Shown here in pieces: positions 16,576-24,873 of a stretch of 38,224 bases of DNA. Origin of the DNA: DATCTV01 sp964400685 (GTDB lineage: Bacteria > Desulfobacterota > Desulfomonilia > UBA1062); NCBI GenBank assembly GCA_964400685.1, contig CAYNVT010000031.1, positions 1 through 38,224 on the forward strand. Reading direction: 5' to 3'. Numbering within the stretch: position 1 is the stretch's first letter; every line of letters begins with the position of its first letter. The translations under genes were made by a program, and so were the position numbers. The notes under the pieces were generated by a model. It was not told where the DNA came from. It was given only the letters and a program-made list of their open reading frames with translations, and made no database searches.

Positions 16576-18642
16576 ATGTCTGACGTACTGTTTGAAATCG
16601 GTTCCGAGGAAATACCCGCGCGGTTTATCGTTCCTGCGCTGGATTTTATGAAGGGCTTTGCGGAAAAGGCCTTTGCCGAGGTGAAACTGGCAAACGGCGG
16701 CATCGAGACTTTCGGCACGCCGAGAAGGCTTGCGCTTAGAATAAAGGACGTCCCTGTCAAGCTCGATGATATCAATGAAACGAAGATGGGCCCGCCAAAA
16801 ACGGCGGCCTTTGACAAGGACGGGAACCCAACAAAGGCAGGTCTCGGTTTTGCGAAAAACCTTGGTGTGGACATATCCGAGATCGGTTTTGCCGAAACGG
16901 AAAAAGGTGTTTACCTGTGCCTTGAAAGGACCATCCCGGGAAGGCCTGCAAAGGAATTTCTGGAAGGCTTTCTTTCCGAACTTATTCTCAAGATCCCGTT
17001 TGCCAAGAACATGAGGTGGTCGAACCCCGGCGTAATCTTTGCGCGTCCGGTTCACTGGCTGCTGGCGATATACGGAAAAGATGTGCTCAATGTAAAGTTC
17101 GGCAATCTTGATTCCGGCAATACCACGTACGGAAACCGTTTCATGGCTCCAGGGGCGATCAAGATGGATACGCCTTCCGAATACGAAGTTATCCTTGAAA
17201 AGGCATTCGTTATCCCTGGCGTCGAGAAGAGGAAGGAAATCATATGGCAGGCCGTTACAAAGGCGGCCCAGACAAAAGGCGGTTATGTCCTGGACAGGGA
17301 CCTCCTCGACGAAGTGGTCAATATCATCGAATGGCCGCACGTCATTGTCGGCGGTTTTAAAGAAGATTTTTTGAAGCTGCCCAAGGAAGTGCCTGTCATG
17401 GAAATGAAGCACCATCAACGGTATTTCCCGGTTTACGCGGATGAATCCGGCAAAAAGCTCAAGCCTTTCTTCTGCGCGGTAAGCAATATCATACCCAAAG
17501 ACGATGCGGTCGTACGCTCGGGCAACGAGCGGGTCTTGAAGGCCAGGCTCGATGACGGCAACTATTTCTTCGAGCAGGATTCAAAGGTGCCGCTTGCCGA
17601 ATATGCGGCAAGGCTGAAGGACGTAGTTTACCACAAGGACCTGGGCACCTGCCTGGACAAGGTCGAGCGCTTTACCGAAATCGCAGTATGGCTTTCGGGA
17701 AAGCTCGCACCGGAAAAATCGGATAAGGTCAGACTCGCCTGCTCTTTATGCAAAGGCGACCTCAACAGCCTGATGGTCTATGAATTCCCTGAACTGCAGG
17801 GCATCATGGGCCGAGAATACGCGCTTCTTCAGGGAGTTGACCCCGAAGTGGCCGACGCCATCCGAGAGCATTACCTGCCCGCTTCAGCCGACGACAAACT
17901 GCCCTCGGATGCCATCGGGGATATCACCGGTATCGCCGACAGGATAGACACAATATGCGGCTGCTTCGGACTGGGCATGCTGCCGACCGGCACGTCCGAC
18001 CCCTTCGCGCTCAGAAGGCAGACCATAGCCATCGAGAATATCATACTTGGCAAGGGCTACAGGATTTCAATTGCAGCGATAATAGACAAGGCCATGGAAA
18101 CACTTGGCTCAAAAATCAAAAGGCCCATAGCCGAGGTCAAATCCGAGGTCATGGAATATTTCCGTCAGAGATTTACAGGCCTCTTGCAGTCAAAGGGCAT
18201 ATCGGGCGATGTGATTGAATCGGTTACAGGTTCATTTGATGACGCACTTGACACCTTCAAGAGGGCTGATGCGATTGCCGCAATCAAAAATGAAGCCTGG
18301 CTTACCTCGATCTGTGCAGCTTCCAAGCGTGTCGAAAATATCCTGAAAAAGGCCGATGCCGGAGACGCCATTGAAAAGGGGCTGCTGGCTCAGAGTCAGG
18401 AAATTGAACTGTTCAATATTTTTACCGCGGTTGAGAAACCCTTTGTAACTCACGCAGAAAAAGGCGAGTATTCCGAAGCTCTTAAGCTGCTGGCAGGAAT
18501 GAAGGAGCCGATCGATGCATTCTTCGATAAGGTGCTCGTCATGGCCGAAGATATGCACATTCGCGCCAACAGGCTGGCTCTGCTTAAAAACATAGTGTCG
18601 ATGTTCTCCAGGGTGGCGAAATTTTCTGCGATAGCTACATAA
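16576..18642 (+). CDS. glyS: Glycyl-tRNA synthetase beta subunit
   Basis: A 688-residue beta subunit that binds tRNA-Gly and is required for charging. Family marks are LFEIGSEEIPARFI at the start, FGTPRRLALRI, KNMRWSNPGVIFARPVHWLLA, EMKHHQRYFPVY, FEQDSKVPLAEYAARLKDVVYHKDLG (split over two conserved blocks) and DPFALRRQTIAI. The last 100 residues form a DALR-type anticodon-binding domain. The two-base gap to glyQ and the tightly placed start indicate a coupled two-gene operon. Confidence 0.96.
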   Translation: MSDVLFEIGSEEIPARFIVPALDFMKGFAEKAFAEVKLANGGIETFGTPRRLALRIKDVPVKLDDINETKMGPPKTAAFDKDGNPTKAGLGFAKNLGVDISEIGFAETEKGVYLCLERTIPGRPAKEFLEGFLSELILKIPFAKNMRWSNPGVIFARPVHWLLAIYGKDVLNVKFGNLDSGNTTYGNRFMAPGAIKMDTPSEYEVILEKAFVIPGVEKRKEIIWQAVTKAAQTKGGYVLDRDLLDEVVNIIEWPHVIVGGFKEDFLKLPKEVPVMEMKHHQRYFPVYADESGKKLKPFFCAVSNIIPKDDAVVRSGNERVLKARLDDGNYFFEQDSKVPLAEYAARLKDVVYHKDLGTCLDKVERFTEIAVWLSGKLAPEKSDKVRLACSLCKGDLNSLMVYEFPELQGIMGREYALLQGVDPEVADAIREHYLPASADDKLPSDAIGDITGIADRIDTICGCFGLGMLPTGTSDPFALRRQTIAIENIILGKGYRISIAAIIDKAMETLGSKIKRPIAEVKSEVMEYFRQRFTGLLQSKGISGDVIESVTGSFDDALDTFKRADAIAAIKNEAWLTSICAASKRVENILKKADAGDAIEKGLLAQSQEIELFNIFTAVEKPFVTHAEKGEYSEALKLLAGMKEPIDAFFDKVLVMAEDMHIRANRLALLKNIVSMFSRVAKFSAIAT

Positions 18643-18651
18643 AACAGTTAT

Positions 18652-18790
18652 GAGTGGTGAGTGGTGAGTGGTGAGATAAAACAAGATTCCCACGCTTTGT
18701 CATGTTTCCTGATTTGCTCCTCCAGCAAAAGGGGCAGAGAAATCATACTTTTTTCTCTTACTTATTCTCACCACTCGCCACTCACCACTC
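18652..18790. repeat. Inverted-repeat element with GAGTGGT heptamer arms
   Basis: The left arm (18652-18675) is GAGTGGT three times plus GAG. The right arm (18767-18790) is its reverse complement with one mismatch. The arms are 24 bases each, separated by 91 bases with no gene. The structure would fold into a long hairpin and resembles a non-autonomous repeat unit. It fills the space between glyS and the dGTPase-like gene and ends 13 bases before that gene's start codon. Confidence 0.7.
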
Positions 18791-18803
18791 ACGACTATTT
18801 CAC

Positions 18804-19883
18804 ATGAAACAATTATTAACCTCAAGAAGGCGTCACGAAGATCTCCTGGGAGATATGCGGGACGCCTTTGCAATAGATTGCGACCGCATTCTTCATTCCG
18901 CCGCCTACACGTCATACATAGACAAGACCCAGGTTTTTTCCCTTATAGGCCATCAGGGCATCTCCCACAGGGTGATTCACGTACAGCTCTTATCCCGTAT
19001 AGCGCGCACGATAGGCCGGAAATTGGGCCTTATTGATGACCTGATAGAAGCTATAGCCATAGGCCATGACATAGGCCACCCCCCTTTCGGCCATGACGGC
19101 GAACGCTATCTCGACGGACTCTGCCGGACAGCCGGAATCGGCCTGTTCGCACACAACGTGCAGGGCGTATGGACGCTCGAGCGCATAGAGAAGAACGGAA
19201 AAGGCCTCAACCTGAGCCTCGCAGTACTCGACGGCATCCTGTGCCATAACGGGGAGACCACGGAGCAGGGCATTACGCCAGACAACGCGGCATCCTTTAT
19301 TGAGCTTGACAGGAAAATCGCTGCATGCCTTGAAGATAAAATCCCTAAGCCGGCGACAATGGAAGGCTGCCTTGTGCGCTTTGCAGACACGGTAAGCTAT
19401 ATCGGGCGCGACATCGAGGATGCGATTCTGCTGGGGATCATATCAAGACGCGATATCCCGAAAGAGGCCGCTTCGATCCTCGGCGATACCAACGGTAAGA
19501 TCGTATACAGGCTTGTGGAAGACCTTATCGCTAATTCGACAGACAAAATGATTTCATATTCAACAGAAGTTTTTGAGGCCCTTAAGGTGCTCAAGGAGTT
19601 CAATTACAACAAAATTTATCTCAACCCCCGCGTAAAGGCGGAATCGGAAAAGATAGGAAGCATGTACAGCCTAGTTTTTGACAGGCTTGTCTGCGACATC
19701 GAAAAAGGCAACACCCTGTCTCCGGTCATTACCAGATTCGTTTCCCGCATCGAAAAAACCTACAAGGAAGGCCTCAGCCCAGCGGTAATTGCAAGGGACT
19801 ATATTGCCGGACTCACCGACACGGCATTCCTGAGGCTTTTTACAGAGATGTTCATACCACGCAGCAAGCAGGAGACATGTTGA
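18804..19883 (+). CDS. dGTPase-like HD-domain phosphohydrolase
   Basis: A 359-residue protein of the deoxyguanosinetriphosphate triphosphohydrolase-like family. These enzymes cleave dNTPs to the deoxynucleoside and triphosphate. The N-terminal RDAFAIDCDRILHSAAYTSY..DKTQVF pattern is typical. Metal ligands are visible at His55 (ISHRVIHV) and in the HD pair at 88-89 (AIGHDIGHPPFGHDGE). YIGRDIEDAI is the second conserved block. The start at 18804 was chosen because the longer frame runs back through the inverted repeat; no clear ribosome-binding site is visible. The natural nucleotide is not certain. Confidence 0.88.
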   Translation: MKQLLTSRRRHEDLLGDMRDAFAIDCDRILHSAAYTSYIDKTQVFSLIGHQGISHRVIHVQLLSRIARTIGRKLGLIDDLIEAIAIGHDIGHPPFGHDGERYLDGLCRTAGIGLFAHNVQGVWTLERIEKNGKGLNLSLAVLDGILCHNGETTEQGITPDNAASFIELDRKIAACLEDKIPKPATMEGCLVRFADTVSYIGRDIEDAILLGIISRRDIPKEAASILGDTNGKIVYRLVEDLIANSTDKMISYSTEVFEALKVLKEFNYNKIYLNPRVKAESEKIGSMYSLVFDRLVCDIEKGNTLSPVITRFVSRIEKTYKEGLSPAVIARDYIAGLTDTAFLRLFTEMFIPRSKQETC

Positions 19884-19931
19884 TTTTTGCAGGTAAGATG
19901 TCCAAGATCACAAAAGATTTAATCTGATTCA

Positions 19932-19980
19932 AAGCAGCACCGGTGAACTATAAAACATTTTCACCGGTGCTGTTTGTATT
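19932..19980. terminator. Bidirectional hairpin terminator between convergent genes
   Basis: CAGCACCGGTGAA (19935-19947) pairs perfectly with TTCACCGGTGCTG (19960-19972) around a 12-base loop. A T-rich tract follows on the plus strand and an AT-rich tract on the other side. It separates the dGTPase-like gene from the converging phospholipase-like gene, whose stop is about 10 bases away. Confidence 0.8.
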
Positions 19981-19988
19981 ATAAGTCT

Positions 19989-21632
19989 TTATCCCTGGCA
20001 AAAATCAAAATTTGGACCGGTATCGATGATTCTTATATAATCCGATAACAACCTCATGAATAAGTCTTCAGTCTGCGGGTTAAGAAGTTCATACATATCC
20101 TGCATAAACGTGATTTCTTCCAGGTAAAGAGTTTCTGTAACCGGGATGCCGTTATCCTCAAAAATACTGTAAATGTTGTTGAGAATTATGCCGCCCGGGT
20201 TAAATACATAATACAAAGTCTGCGATTTATAAGCGCCATCGGGCCAGTCGCCTGTTGCGTTATCGAGAAATACTATGTACCATCCATTGCTGAAGCCAAG
20301 TTGCAGCCACTGCAGTTGAATGTCCTTGCCGTCGGCATTTTTCTGATAATTTAAATATTCAGTATAATTCTTGAATTGAATCCATGAGCTGGGCGAAATT
20401 TGCAGATGGAGGTCTCTTGTTCCGCTTCCGCAACTTACAGGATACTCACCATAGGCATTTTTCAATCTGACCAGTCGCATATCAAGGCTGCCGGTGCTTT
20501 GATTATAGATCCGTCCACCCGATCCACCTGCATAAAACCAGCATGCGCCGTGATACCAGTTGTTCCACGGGTATCCGTTTATATCGTTTTCCGCCTCCCA
20601 TTCCTCGTTAAATTTTTTATTTCCCCATCCGGCCTCGATTTCATCTTGCAGCGGGAAAACCTTTGCAACAATGGCGTTATCCTTTTCCAGTCCCAATGTT
20701 CCCTTGAAAACGAGCGTCCATTTGACAGTCTGGAAATTATCGATGGTTATCGGGTTGTCAGTTGGCAAATAAAACTGGATAACTTTCTCTCCATTCTCGT
20801 TAAGAGTGCCGCTTGGAACCTTCTGAGTGCAGTCGCCTGCACATCCGACCGTGCCGCATAATGCCGATCCGTACTGGCCGCCTTCCATTTTATAATGCAA
20901 TTCAAATGTGCCATCTTTCATTGCCTCATTCGGAGTTGTATTTTTTATCTTAACGATCAGCATGTAAAGCTGGTTTTGTATCCCGTTCATGTCTTCAAAC
21001 AGCGGCACCGCATTCACATCCATCCTTCCCCGGAAGAAATATTCAAGCAGACCGTTTGAATATGCAGCCGCACGGGGTATAAGTCTGTCGGCGTAATCCT
21101 GATAAACATTATCATCCAAATTCGTGAATGTGGTTTCAATGTCGTTTAATGTAACATATGAAACAGTTGCAAGACGATAACCAGTGTCGCCGTCACTGGT
21201 TTTATAATAGTATCTGTAAATAGTTCCTCCGGTATCCCTTGGATTATCGATAATCTCTTCAGCAATACTGGTGCGACTTGGATACGGAAACTCATCTAAT
21301 ATAGTGTCTTCACTAAAAAAATTGGCATTAGTGTATTCAGCCAAGCCTATAGGCCCATTTACAGTATCTTCAGGATTTGTTCCATCATAACAGTCCGTAT
21401 CCACCAGCATTGCAATAGGGATGGGCGCCAATGGGTTTGGGGTTAGGGTCAAGATTGATTTGTTGTAATTGTATCTTGAACTGTCTTTAATCCTATTTAA
21501 AAATCCTAGAAAGAATTTCCTATTTTTTTTATCATACCTGGTTCTCTCTATAAAAGTTTCGTAATTTAAAGGAATCACATGGGCATCATCACGCGCATGA
21601 AGCGGTACTGACGCATCTTCTATAAGGTGCAT
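19989..21632 (-). CDS. Zinc-phospholipase-C-like protein, C-terminal piece downstream of an in-frame TAA
   Basis: A 547-codon frame beginning MHLIEDASVPLHARDDAH. That sequence is not a natural N terminus: it is the conserved metal-binding block (H..D..P.H...D) found inside phospholipase C / S1-P1 nuclease-fold proteins. The 12 codons before its ATG (YFGETFRGIGQL) continue the same domain in the same frame, back to the TAA at 21669-21671 that ends the upstream piece. The last 300 residues are beta-rich and aromatic (GYPWNNWYHGACWFYAGG, IQLQWLQLGFSNGWYIVFL) and not recognised. Without the N-terminal part there is no signal peptide, so this piece alone should not be exported. Confidence 0.7.
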   Translation of the reverse strand: MHLIEDASVPLHARDDAHVIPLNYETFIERTRYDKKNRKFFLGFLNRIKDSSRYNYNKSILTLTPNPLAPIPIAMLVDTDCYDGTNPEDTVNGPIGLAEYTNANFFSEDTILDEFPYPSRTSIAEEIIDNPRDTGGTIYRYYYKTSDGDTGYRLATVSYVTLNDIETTFTNLDDNVYQDYADRLIPRAAAYSNGLLEYFFRGRMDVNAVPLFEDMNGIQNQLYMLIVKIKNTTPNEAMKDGTFELHYKMEGGQYGSALCGTVGCAGDCTQKVPSGTLNENGEKVIQFYLPTDNPITIDNFQTVKWTLVFKGTLGLEKDNAIVAKVFPLQDEIEAGWGNKKFNEEWEAENDINGYPWNNWYHGACWFYAGGSGGRIYNQSTGSLDMRLVRLKNAYGEYPVSCGSGTRDLHLQISPSSWIQFKNYTEYLNYQKNADGKDIQLQWLQLGFSNGWYIVFLDNATGDWPDGAYKSQTLYYVFNPGGIILNNIYSIFEDNGIPVTETLYLEEITFMQDMYELLNPQTEDLFMRLLSDYIRIIDTGPNFDFCQG

Positions 21633-21668
21633 GAGTTGCCCTATTCCCCGGAAGGTTTCTCCAAAATA

Positions 21669-22175
21669 TTAATTCCTGTCCTCATCATTCAGCGAGGTCA
21701 ATGCATTGTAATAATAACTTCTCACATCATGCCAGGAATATTTACCCAGTACCTGTTCAGTGTTCTGCGCCCAAAGAACTGATGACATCCATGTCCCGGC
21801 AAATCCAGCGGAAGTCCAGGGTTTTAATGGATTATGAAAATGTCTGAATCCCCTATAAGGATAGATTAGCCAGGGTTCGTCTTCATTGAATCCACCGATG
21901 GCAATCCAACGCCAAATTTCAGGTGTTATCACACCATTTTCGTCATTATCTTTAAGCATTTTAGGAAGATCGGGGTAATTAATTATCGTATTTAATCCCA
22001 TGTCAAATCCAAGATAACTTTTTAGAAAATTATTTATATCGGGTTCAAAGTCGGGATTCTCAAGGATAAACCTATTTAAGGAAAAATGTGTATTTCCAGT
22101 ATATGAATATGAATTGGATATTAAAGAAAGAATAATTAAAATCATTATTGGGATACTTTTATTTAATAGTTTCAT
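21669..22175 (-). CDS. Zinc-phospholipase-C-like protein, N-terminal piece with signal peptide
   Basis: A 168-codon frame. A signal peptide (KSIPIMILIILSLISNSYSY) precedes the start of a zinc-dependent phospholipase-C-like fold. Likely metal ligands are seen in TGNTHFSLNRFI, IINYPDLPKML and GFRHFHNPLKPW. The frame stops at TAA in the middle of the domain, and the following sequence in the same frame carries the rest, so this is one gene split by a nonsense codon. The undisturbed protein would be about 727 residues. AGGAGG precedes the ATG. Neighbours are two lipoprotein genes upstream. Function in this organism is unknown; export and lipid or nucleic-acid hydrolysis are inferred. Confidence 0.7.
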   Translation of the reverse strand: MKLLNKSIPIMILIILSLISNSYSYTGNTHFSLNRFILENPDFEPDINNFLKSYLGFDMGLNTIINYPDLPKMLKDNDENGVITPEIWRWIAIGGFNEDEPWLIYPYRGFRHFHNPLKPWTSAGFAGTWMSSVLWAQNTEQVLGKYSWHDVRSYYYNALTSLNDEDRN

Positions 22176-22191
22176 ATGCTCCTCCTATATT

Positions 22192-22839
22192 CTAATTGTA
22201 ATCATTACATTTCTTTTTTTGAGATTTTTTTAAACCTACTATCGTAAATTTTCTAAAAGGGTATGGTTCTAATTCTCTGTTTATTGTTATGATTTGATTT
22301 TCATAGCCAATATAGTCAAATGGAAAATCTAGTTCTGTGATTCTTTTTTCTGGATGGTCAAGAACAATTACTGGAATTAGATTATCTCCATATTTTTTAT
22401 AGAATTCTTTTCTTTCAATTCCTGTTGATAATCTCTTGATGAGTATAATACCTTTTGGTTTCCCTGTATAAGCAAATGCCATGAAATCAACACAATAACC
22501 TTCTTTAACTTCATGTATGTTGGGTTCTTGATAATAACAAAAAGGAATAATAAGCGTTAATATGTTATTCCATACCGCTGTCTCACAACCGTTTGGGCCA
22601 GTGATTTTCCAGTATCCATCTTTATCAGTGACTGTTTCTTTATTATAGTCTGTACATGCAGTTGGTCCCATTAAGCTTCCTCTTTCTTTGGGCCAAGTAA
22701 CATAAATAGTCGCACCTTCAATTGGCTCCTTCGTATCAGCATCAATTACTCTACCTTTGTATGTAACCGGTATCGAACAGCATGCGCTCATGGCAAAGAA
22801 CATAAGGAAAAGGGCTGGTATGTTTATGAACTTACTCAT
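22192..22839 (-). CDS. Lipoprotein with a carboxypeptidase-regulatory-like domain
   Basis: A 215-residue protein. The N terminus MSKFINIPALFLMFFAMSAC ends in a lipobox, so lipid attachment at the cysteine is expected. The next segment, YKGRVIDADTKEPIEGATIY followed by TVTDKDGYWKI, is the beta-sandwich of CarboxypepD_reg-like domains, usually a structural or binding module of exported proteins. The rest is not recognised. The ATG at 22839 is preferred over one six bases upstream because AGG is correctly spaced only for it. The gene is noticeably A+T richer than the housekeeping genes and ends 16 bases before the phospholipase-like start. Confidence 0.75.
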   Translation of the reverse strand: MSKFINIPALFLMFFAMSACCSIPVTYKGRVIDADTKEPIEGATIYVTWPKERGSLMGPTACTDYNKETVTDKDGYWKITGPNGCETAVWNNILTLIIPFCYYQEPNIHEVKEGYCVDFMAFAYTGKPKGIILIKRLSTGIERKEFYKKYGDNLIPVIVLDHPEKRITELDFPFDYIGYENQIITINRELEPYPFRKFTIVGLKKSQKKKCNDYN

Positions 22840-22884
22840 TTGCATTACCTGGCATATAATAGTTTGAAAGATTGTATAAAAGCC

Positions 22885-24081
22885 CTAGAAGCCACGTATC
22901 TTCCATAAGCCATCCTCGTCTTTAACAAAGAGAAGTATGAACGAATAAACCTTGGAATCCTTTGTGGTCTGGATATCATATTCAATAGCGTTCCCTGTTG
23001 ATTTGATCAGCTTGATGTCGCTTATATCCTGAGCCATGTTTGTTCTTTGTCCCTGCGTCATTGCATTAAAGGCATTTTTGAAGCTTTCTCTGGTAGCATT
23101 CGAAAAAGAGGCTGCACAGCCATCAATGTCGTTATCGGATAATTTTTGCCTCATCCCCTGCCATTTTGTTTTAAGAAGAGTATCAACCTGAGCCTGATCT
23201 TGAACGGCGACCGCTACCGTGGCGCTGAAAGTGATGCCTTCCTGATTCTGCACATGAGCAGTAAAATAATACAGCCCCGGAACAGTCAGTTTTATATAAC
23301 GGACACTATCCGTGCTCCCATCAAGATATTCAACCTGACCGGGTCCGCTGACAGTAAGTGTCGGATTGATATAATTGAATGATCCAATTATTCTTAGTGT
23401 TGTTTCAAAGGGCGACAATCCCGAATCTTCATCTGCCGAGAGCCTTATATATTCTTCTGGAACATCTACATTGATGCTTACCGATGCCTGAGAGGTATTC
23501 CCCTGAGAGTCGGTTGCCGTTACAGTAATCGTATTGCTTCCGTCTGTTACGGGCACATCGTTTATTTCAAAATTGCCGTCTGATACCGTTCCTGTTACAC
23601 CACCGGCTGCTACACCCGTTTCAGTACCATGGTAATTGCTTATCGTACCTCTGACGACAAGACCCGGGTTTGAAACGGTTTCTCCCTGCAGGGGTGATGT
23701 TATTGAAATGGAGATGGGTTTAACCGTTATGTTTGCCGTTGCGCTGGAGGACTTGTTCTTCTTATTGGTGACAGTAAGCTTGGCTGTATAGGTTTTTGGA
23801 ATCGTATAGATATGCGAAACAATCTCACCTGTTTCAATAGGACTCCCGTCTCCATAATCCCAGGAGTATGTTGTTATACCAGAGCCCGTACTTTTTGAAC
23901 CGTCGAATGTTACAGTCAGCGGAGATGAACCTTCAGAAGGTGTTGCGCTGATTACTGCCTTGGGCGCACATGCCGTCAATCCAATTAATGAAATCATCGA
24001 TAACAACAGAATGAAACAGGATACAAAATGACTTGATCTCTTACCTGAATACAACAAATCGACACTTTTGATGTATGACAT
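22885..24081 (-). CDS. PKD-domain lipoprotein
   Basis: About 398 residues. A long n-region and hydrophobic stretch end in the lipobox LIGLTAC. A PKD domain follows (ATPSEGSSPLTVTFDGSKST, YSWDYGDGSPIETGEIVSHIY). After it come Ig-like repeats (ISITSPLQGETVSNPGLVVRG, DGSNTITVTATDSQGNTSQA) and a further beta domain. The last 100 residues (LKTKWQGMRQKLSDNDIDGC, ESFKNAF, YSFILLFVKDEDGLWKIRGF) look like an NTF2/SnoaL-type cone. It is probably surface or periplasm anchored and used for binding or assembly; the ligand is unknown. The ATG at 24081 is spaced best from GGAGGAGG; the adjacent 24084 ATG is an alternative. Confidence 0.78.
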   Translation of the reverse strand: MSYIKSVDLLYSGKRSSHFVSCFILLLSMISLIGLTACAPKAVISATPSEGSSPLTVTFDGSKSTGSGITTYSWDYGDGSPIETGEIVSHIYTIPKTYTAKLTVTNKKNKSSSATANITVKPISISITSPLQGETVSNPGLVVRGTISNYHGTETGVAAGGVTGTVSDGNFEINDVPVTDGSNTITVTATDSQGNTSQASVSINVDVPEEYIRLSADEDSGLSPFETTLRIIGSFNYINPTLTVSGPGQVEYLDGSTDSVRYIKLTVPGLYYFTAHVQNQEGITFSATVAVAVQDQAQVDTLLKTKWQGMRQKLSDNDIDGCAASFSNATRESFKNAFNAMTQGQRTNMAQDISDIKLIKSTGNAIEYDIQTTKDSKVYSFILLFVKDEDGLWKIRGF

Positions 24082-24137
24082 CATTTCCTCCTCCAAAATT
24101 AATTTCAATGTTCCTTAACAAGGTATTTCCAGTTATG

Positions 24138-24171
24138 CTTAAATAATATCATGTCATTATTTAAGAATCAA
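24138..24171 (-). promoter_or_regulatory. Promoter with inverted-repeat operator for the exported-protein operon
   Basis: On the minus strand TTGATT (24171-24166), a 17-base spacer and TATTAT (24148-24143) form a sigma-70-like promoter. A perfect inverted repeat, CTTAAATAAT and ATTATTTAAG with eight bases between (24138-24165), covers the spacer and the -10. This is a common layout for repressor operators. The start codon of the PKD lipoprotein lies about 55 bases further on. Confidence 0.5.
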
Positions 24172-24270
24172 TTTATATCATTGTTTCCAGATATAAATCT
24201 TATGTTGAAAACTCGAACCGGGACGGATGATTTGAATATTTTTACCGGAGCTTCCAGGGTTATATTAAAG

Positions 24271-24320
24271 AAAAAAATAGCCGGAAAACCGGGCTGGGAA
24301 GGGATACCCGATTTTCCGAC
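24271..24320 (-). terminator. Intrinsic terminator of the zinc-ribbon/56-residue gene pair
   Basis: On the minus strand GTCGGAAAATCGGG (24320-24307) pairs with CCCGGTTTTCCGGC (24293-24280), 14 bp with two wobble pairs. One more base pair of spacing leads to T7 (24277-24271). It lies 17 bases after the stop of the 56-residue gene. Confidence 0.85.
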
Positions 24321-24336
24321 TCAGGGTTGATTCACA

Positions 24337-24507
24337 TTAATTTCCTGATAATTCTTTAAACGCTATTTTCAGGCCGTCTTCAGCTGCCACCCTCATCCAT
24401 GTGAGGCTAATGGTATATTTTTCCCATGCAGCTTTAAGACTTGACCACGCATGAGGCCTATGGAAATTTATCGTGTTTCTGTTTACCGTTGCCTGATATA
24501 CACCCAT
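24337..24507 (-). CDS. 56-residue protein of unknown function
   Basis: A short gene with a strong AAAGGAGGGAG site six bases or less before its ATG and a strong terminator just after its TAA, so it is very likely expressed. The product begins MGVYQATVNRNTINFHR and contains WSSLKAAWEKYTISLTWMRV and a C-terminal amphipathic helix LKIAFKELSGN. It has no cysteines, no signal peptide and no clear membrane helix, and I do not recognise a family. It lies 68 bases downstream of the zinc-ribbon gene on the same strand with no terminator between, so the two probably share the sigma-54-type promoter at 24893-24908. Confidence 0.65.
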   Translation of the reverse strand: MGVYQATVNRNTINFHRPHAWSSLKAAWEKYTISLTWMRVAAEDGLKIAFKELSGN

Positions 24508-24575
24508 GACTCCCTCCTTTTTGCTTTTTTAAGGTCTGCCAGGGAATTCTATTTCAGCGACCTTATATGCCTGAG

Positions 24576-24851
24576 CTATGCTGCTAGCTGCAGTTGCTTT
24601 TTATCCGCCACATTGATTATCTCAAGGACCTCGCCAAGTCCGAATTCTTCAGGTACCGCACCCCAGGGATTAATTTCAGGGTTATCCTTGCATGACGGGC
24701 AGAGGTGCTTGAATGTAAGGTCTTCGGCGCCAGTACCCCAGATCTCGAGCTTCAGGCACTTTTTGCAGATTGCCTTGCCGCAGGTATCGCAGGTATCTAC
24801 AGCTTCAGCCTTGCCGCATATCGCACATCGTTTCAAATTGATGGCCTTCAT
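24576..24851 (-). CDS. Small cysteine-rich zinc-ribbon protein
   Basis: A 91-residue protein with four CxxC pairs in its first 60 residues (CAIC, CDTC, CKKC, CPSC), spaced as a double zinc-binding, B-box-like or treble-clef module. An acidic C-terminal helix follows (EEFGLGEVLEIINVADKKQL). Such proteins usually bind protein partners or nucleic acid; no family function is recognised. The ATG at 24851 has AAGGAGGT before it. The longer frame upstream lacks a site and crosses the promoter, so it was not used. It is the first gene of a two-gene unit. Confidence 0.78.
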   Translation of the reverse strand: MKAINLKRCAICGKAEAVDTCDTCGKAICKKCLKLEIWGTGAEDLTFKHLCPSCKDNPEINPWGAVPEEFGLGEVLEIINVADKKQLQLAA

Positions 24852-24873
24852 GGCTACCTCCTTTATGCTTATC

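Noticed and set aside
16570..17418. 282-codon open frame on the minus strand
   Set aside because: Antisense to the start of glyS; it arises from codon bias of that gene.
18652..18790. CRISPR-like repeats
   Set aside because: The heptamers are tandem without spacers and the second block is inverted; this is an inverted-repeat element, not an array.
21669..21671. Recoded stop (selenocysteine or pyrrolysine)
   Set aside because: The codon is TAA; known recoding uses TGA or TAG. No alternative genetic code is indicated because other genes end in TAA normally.
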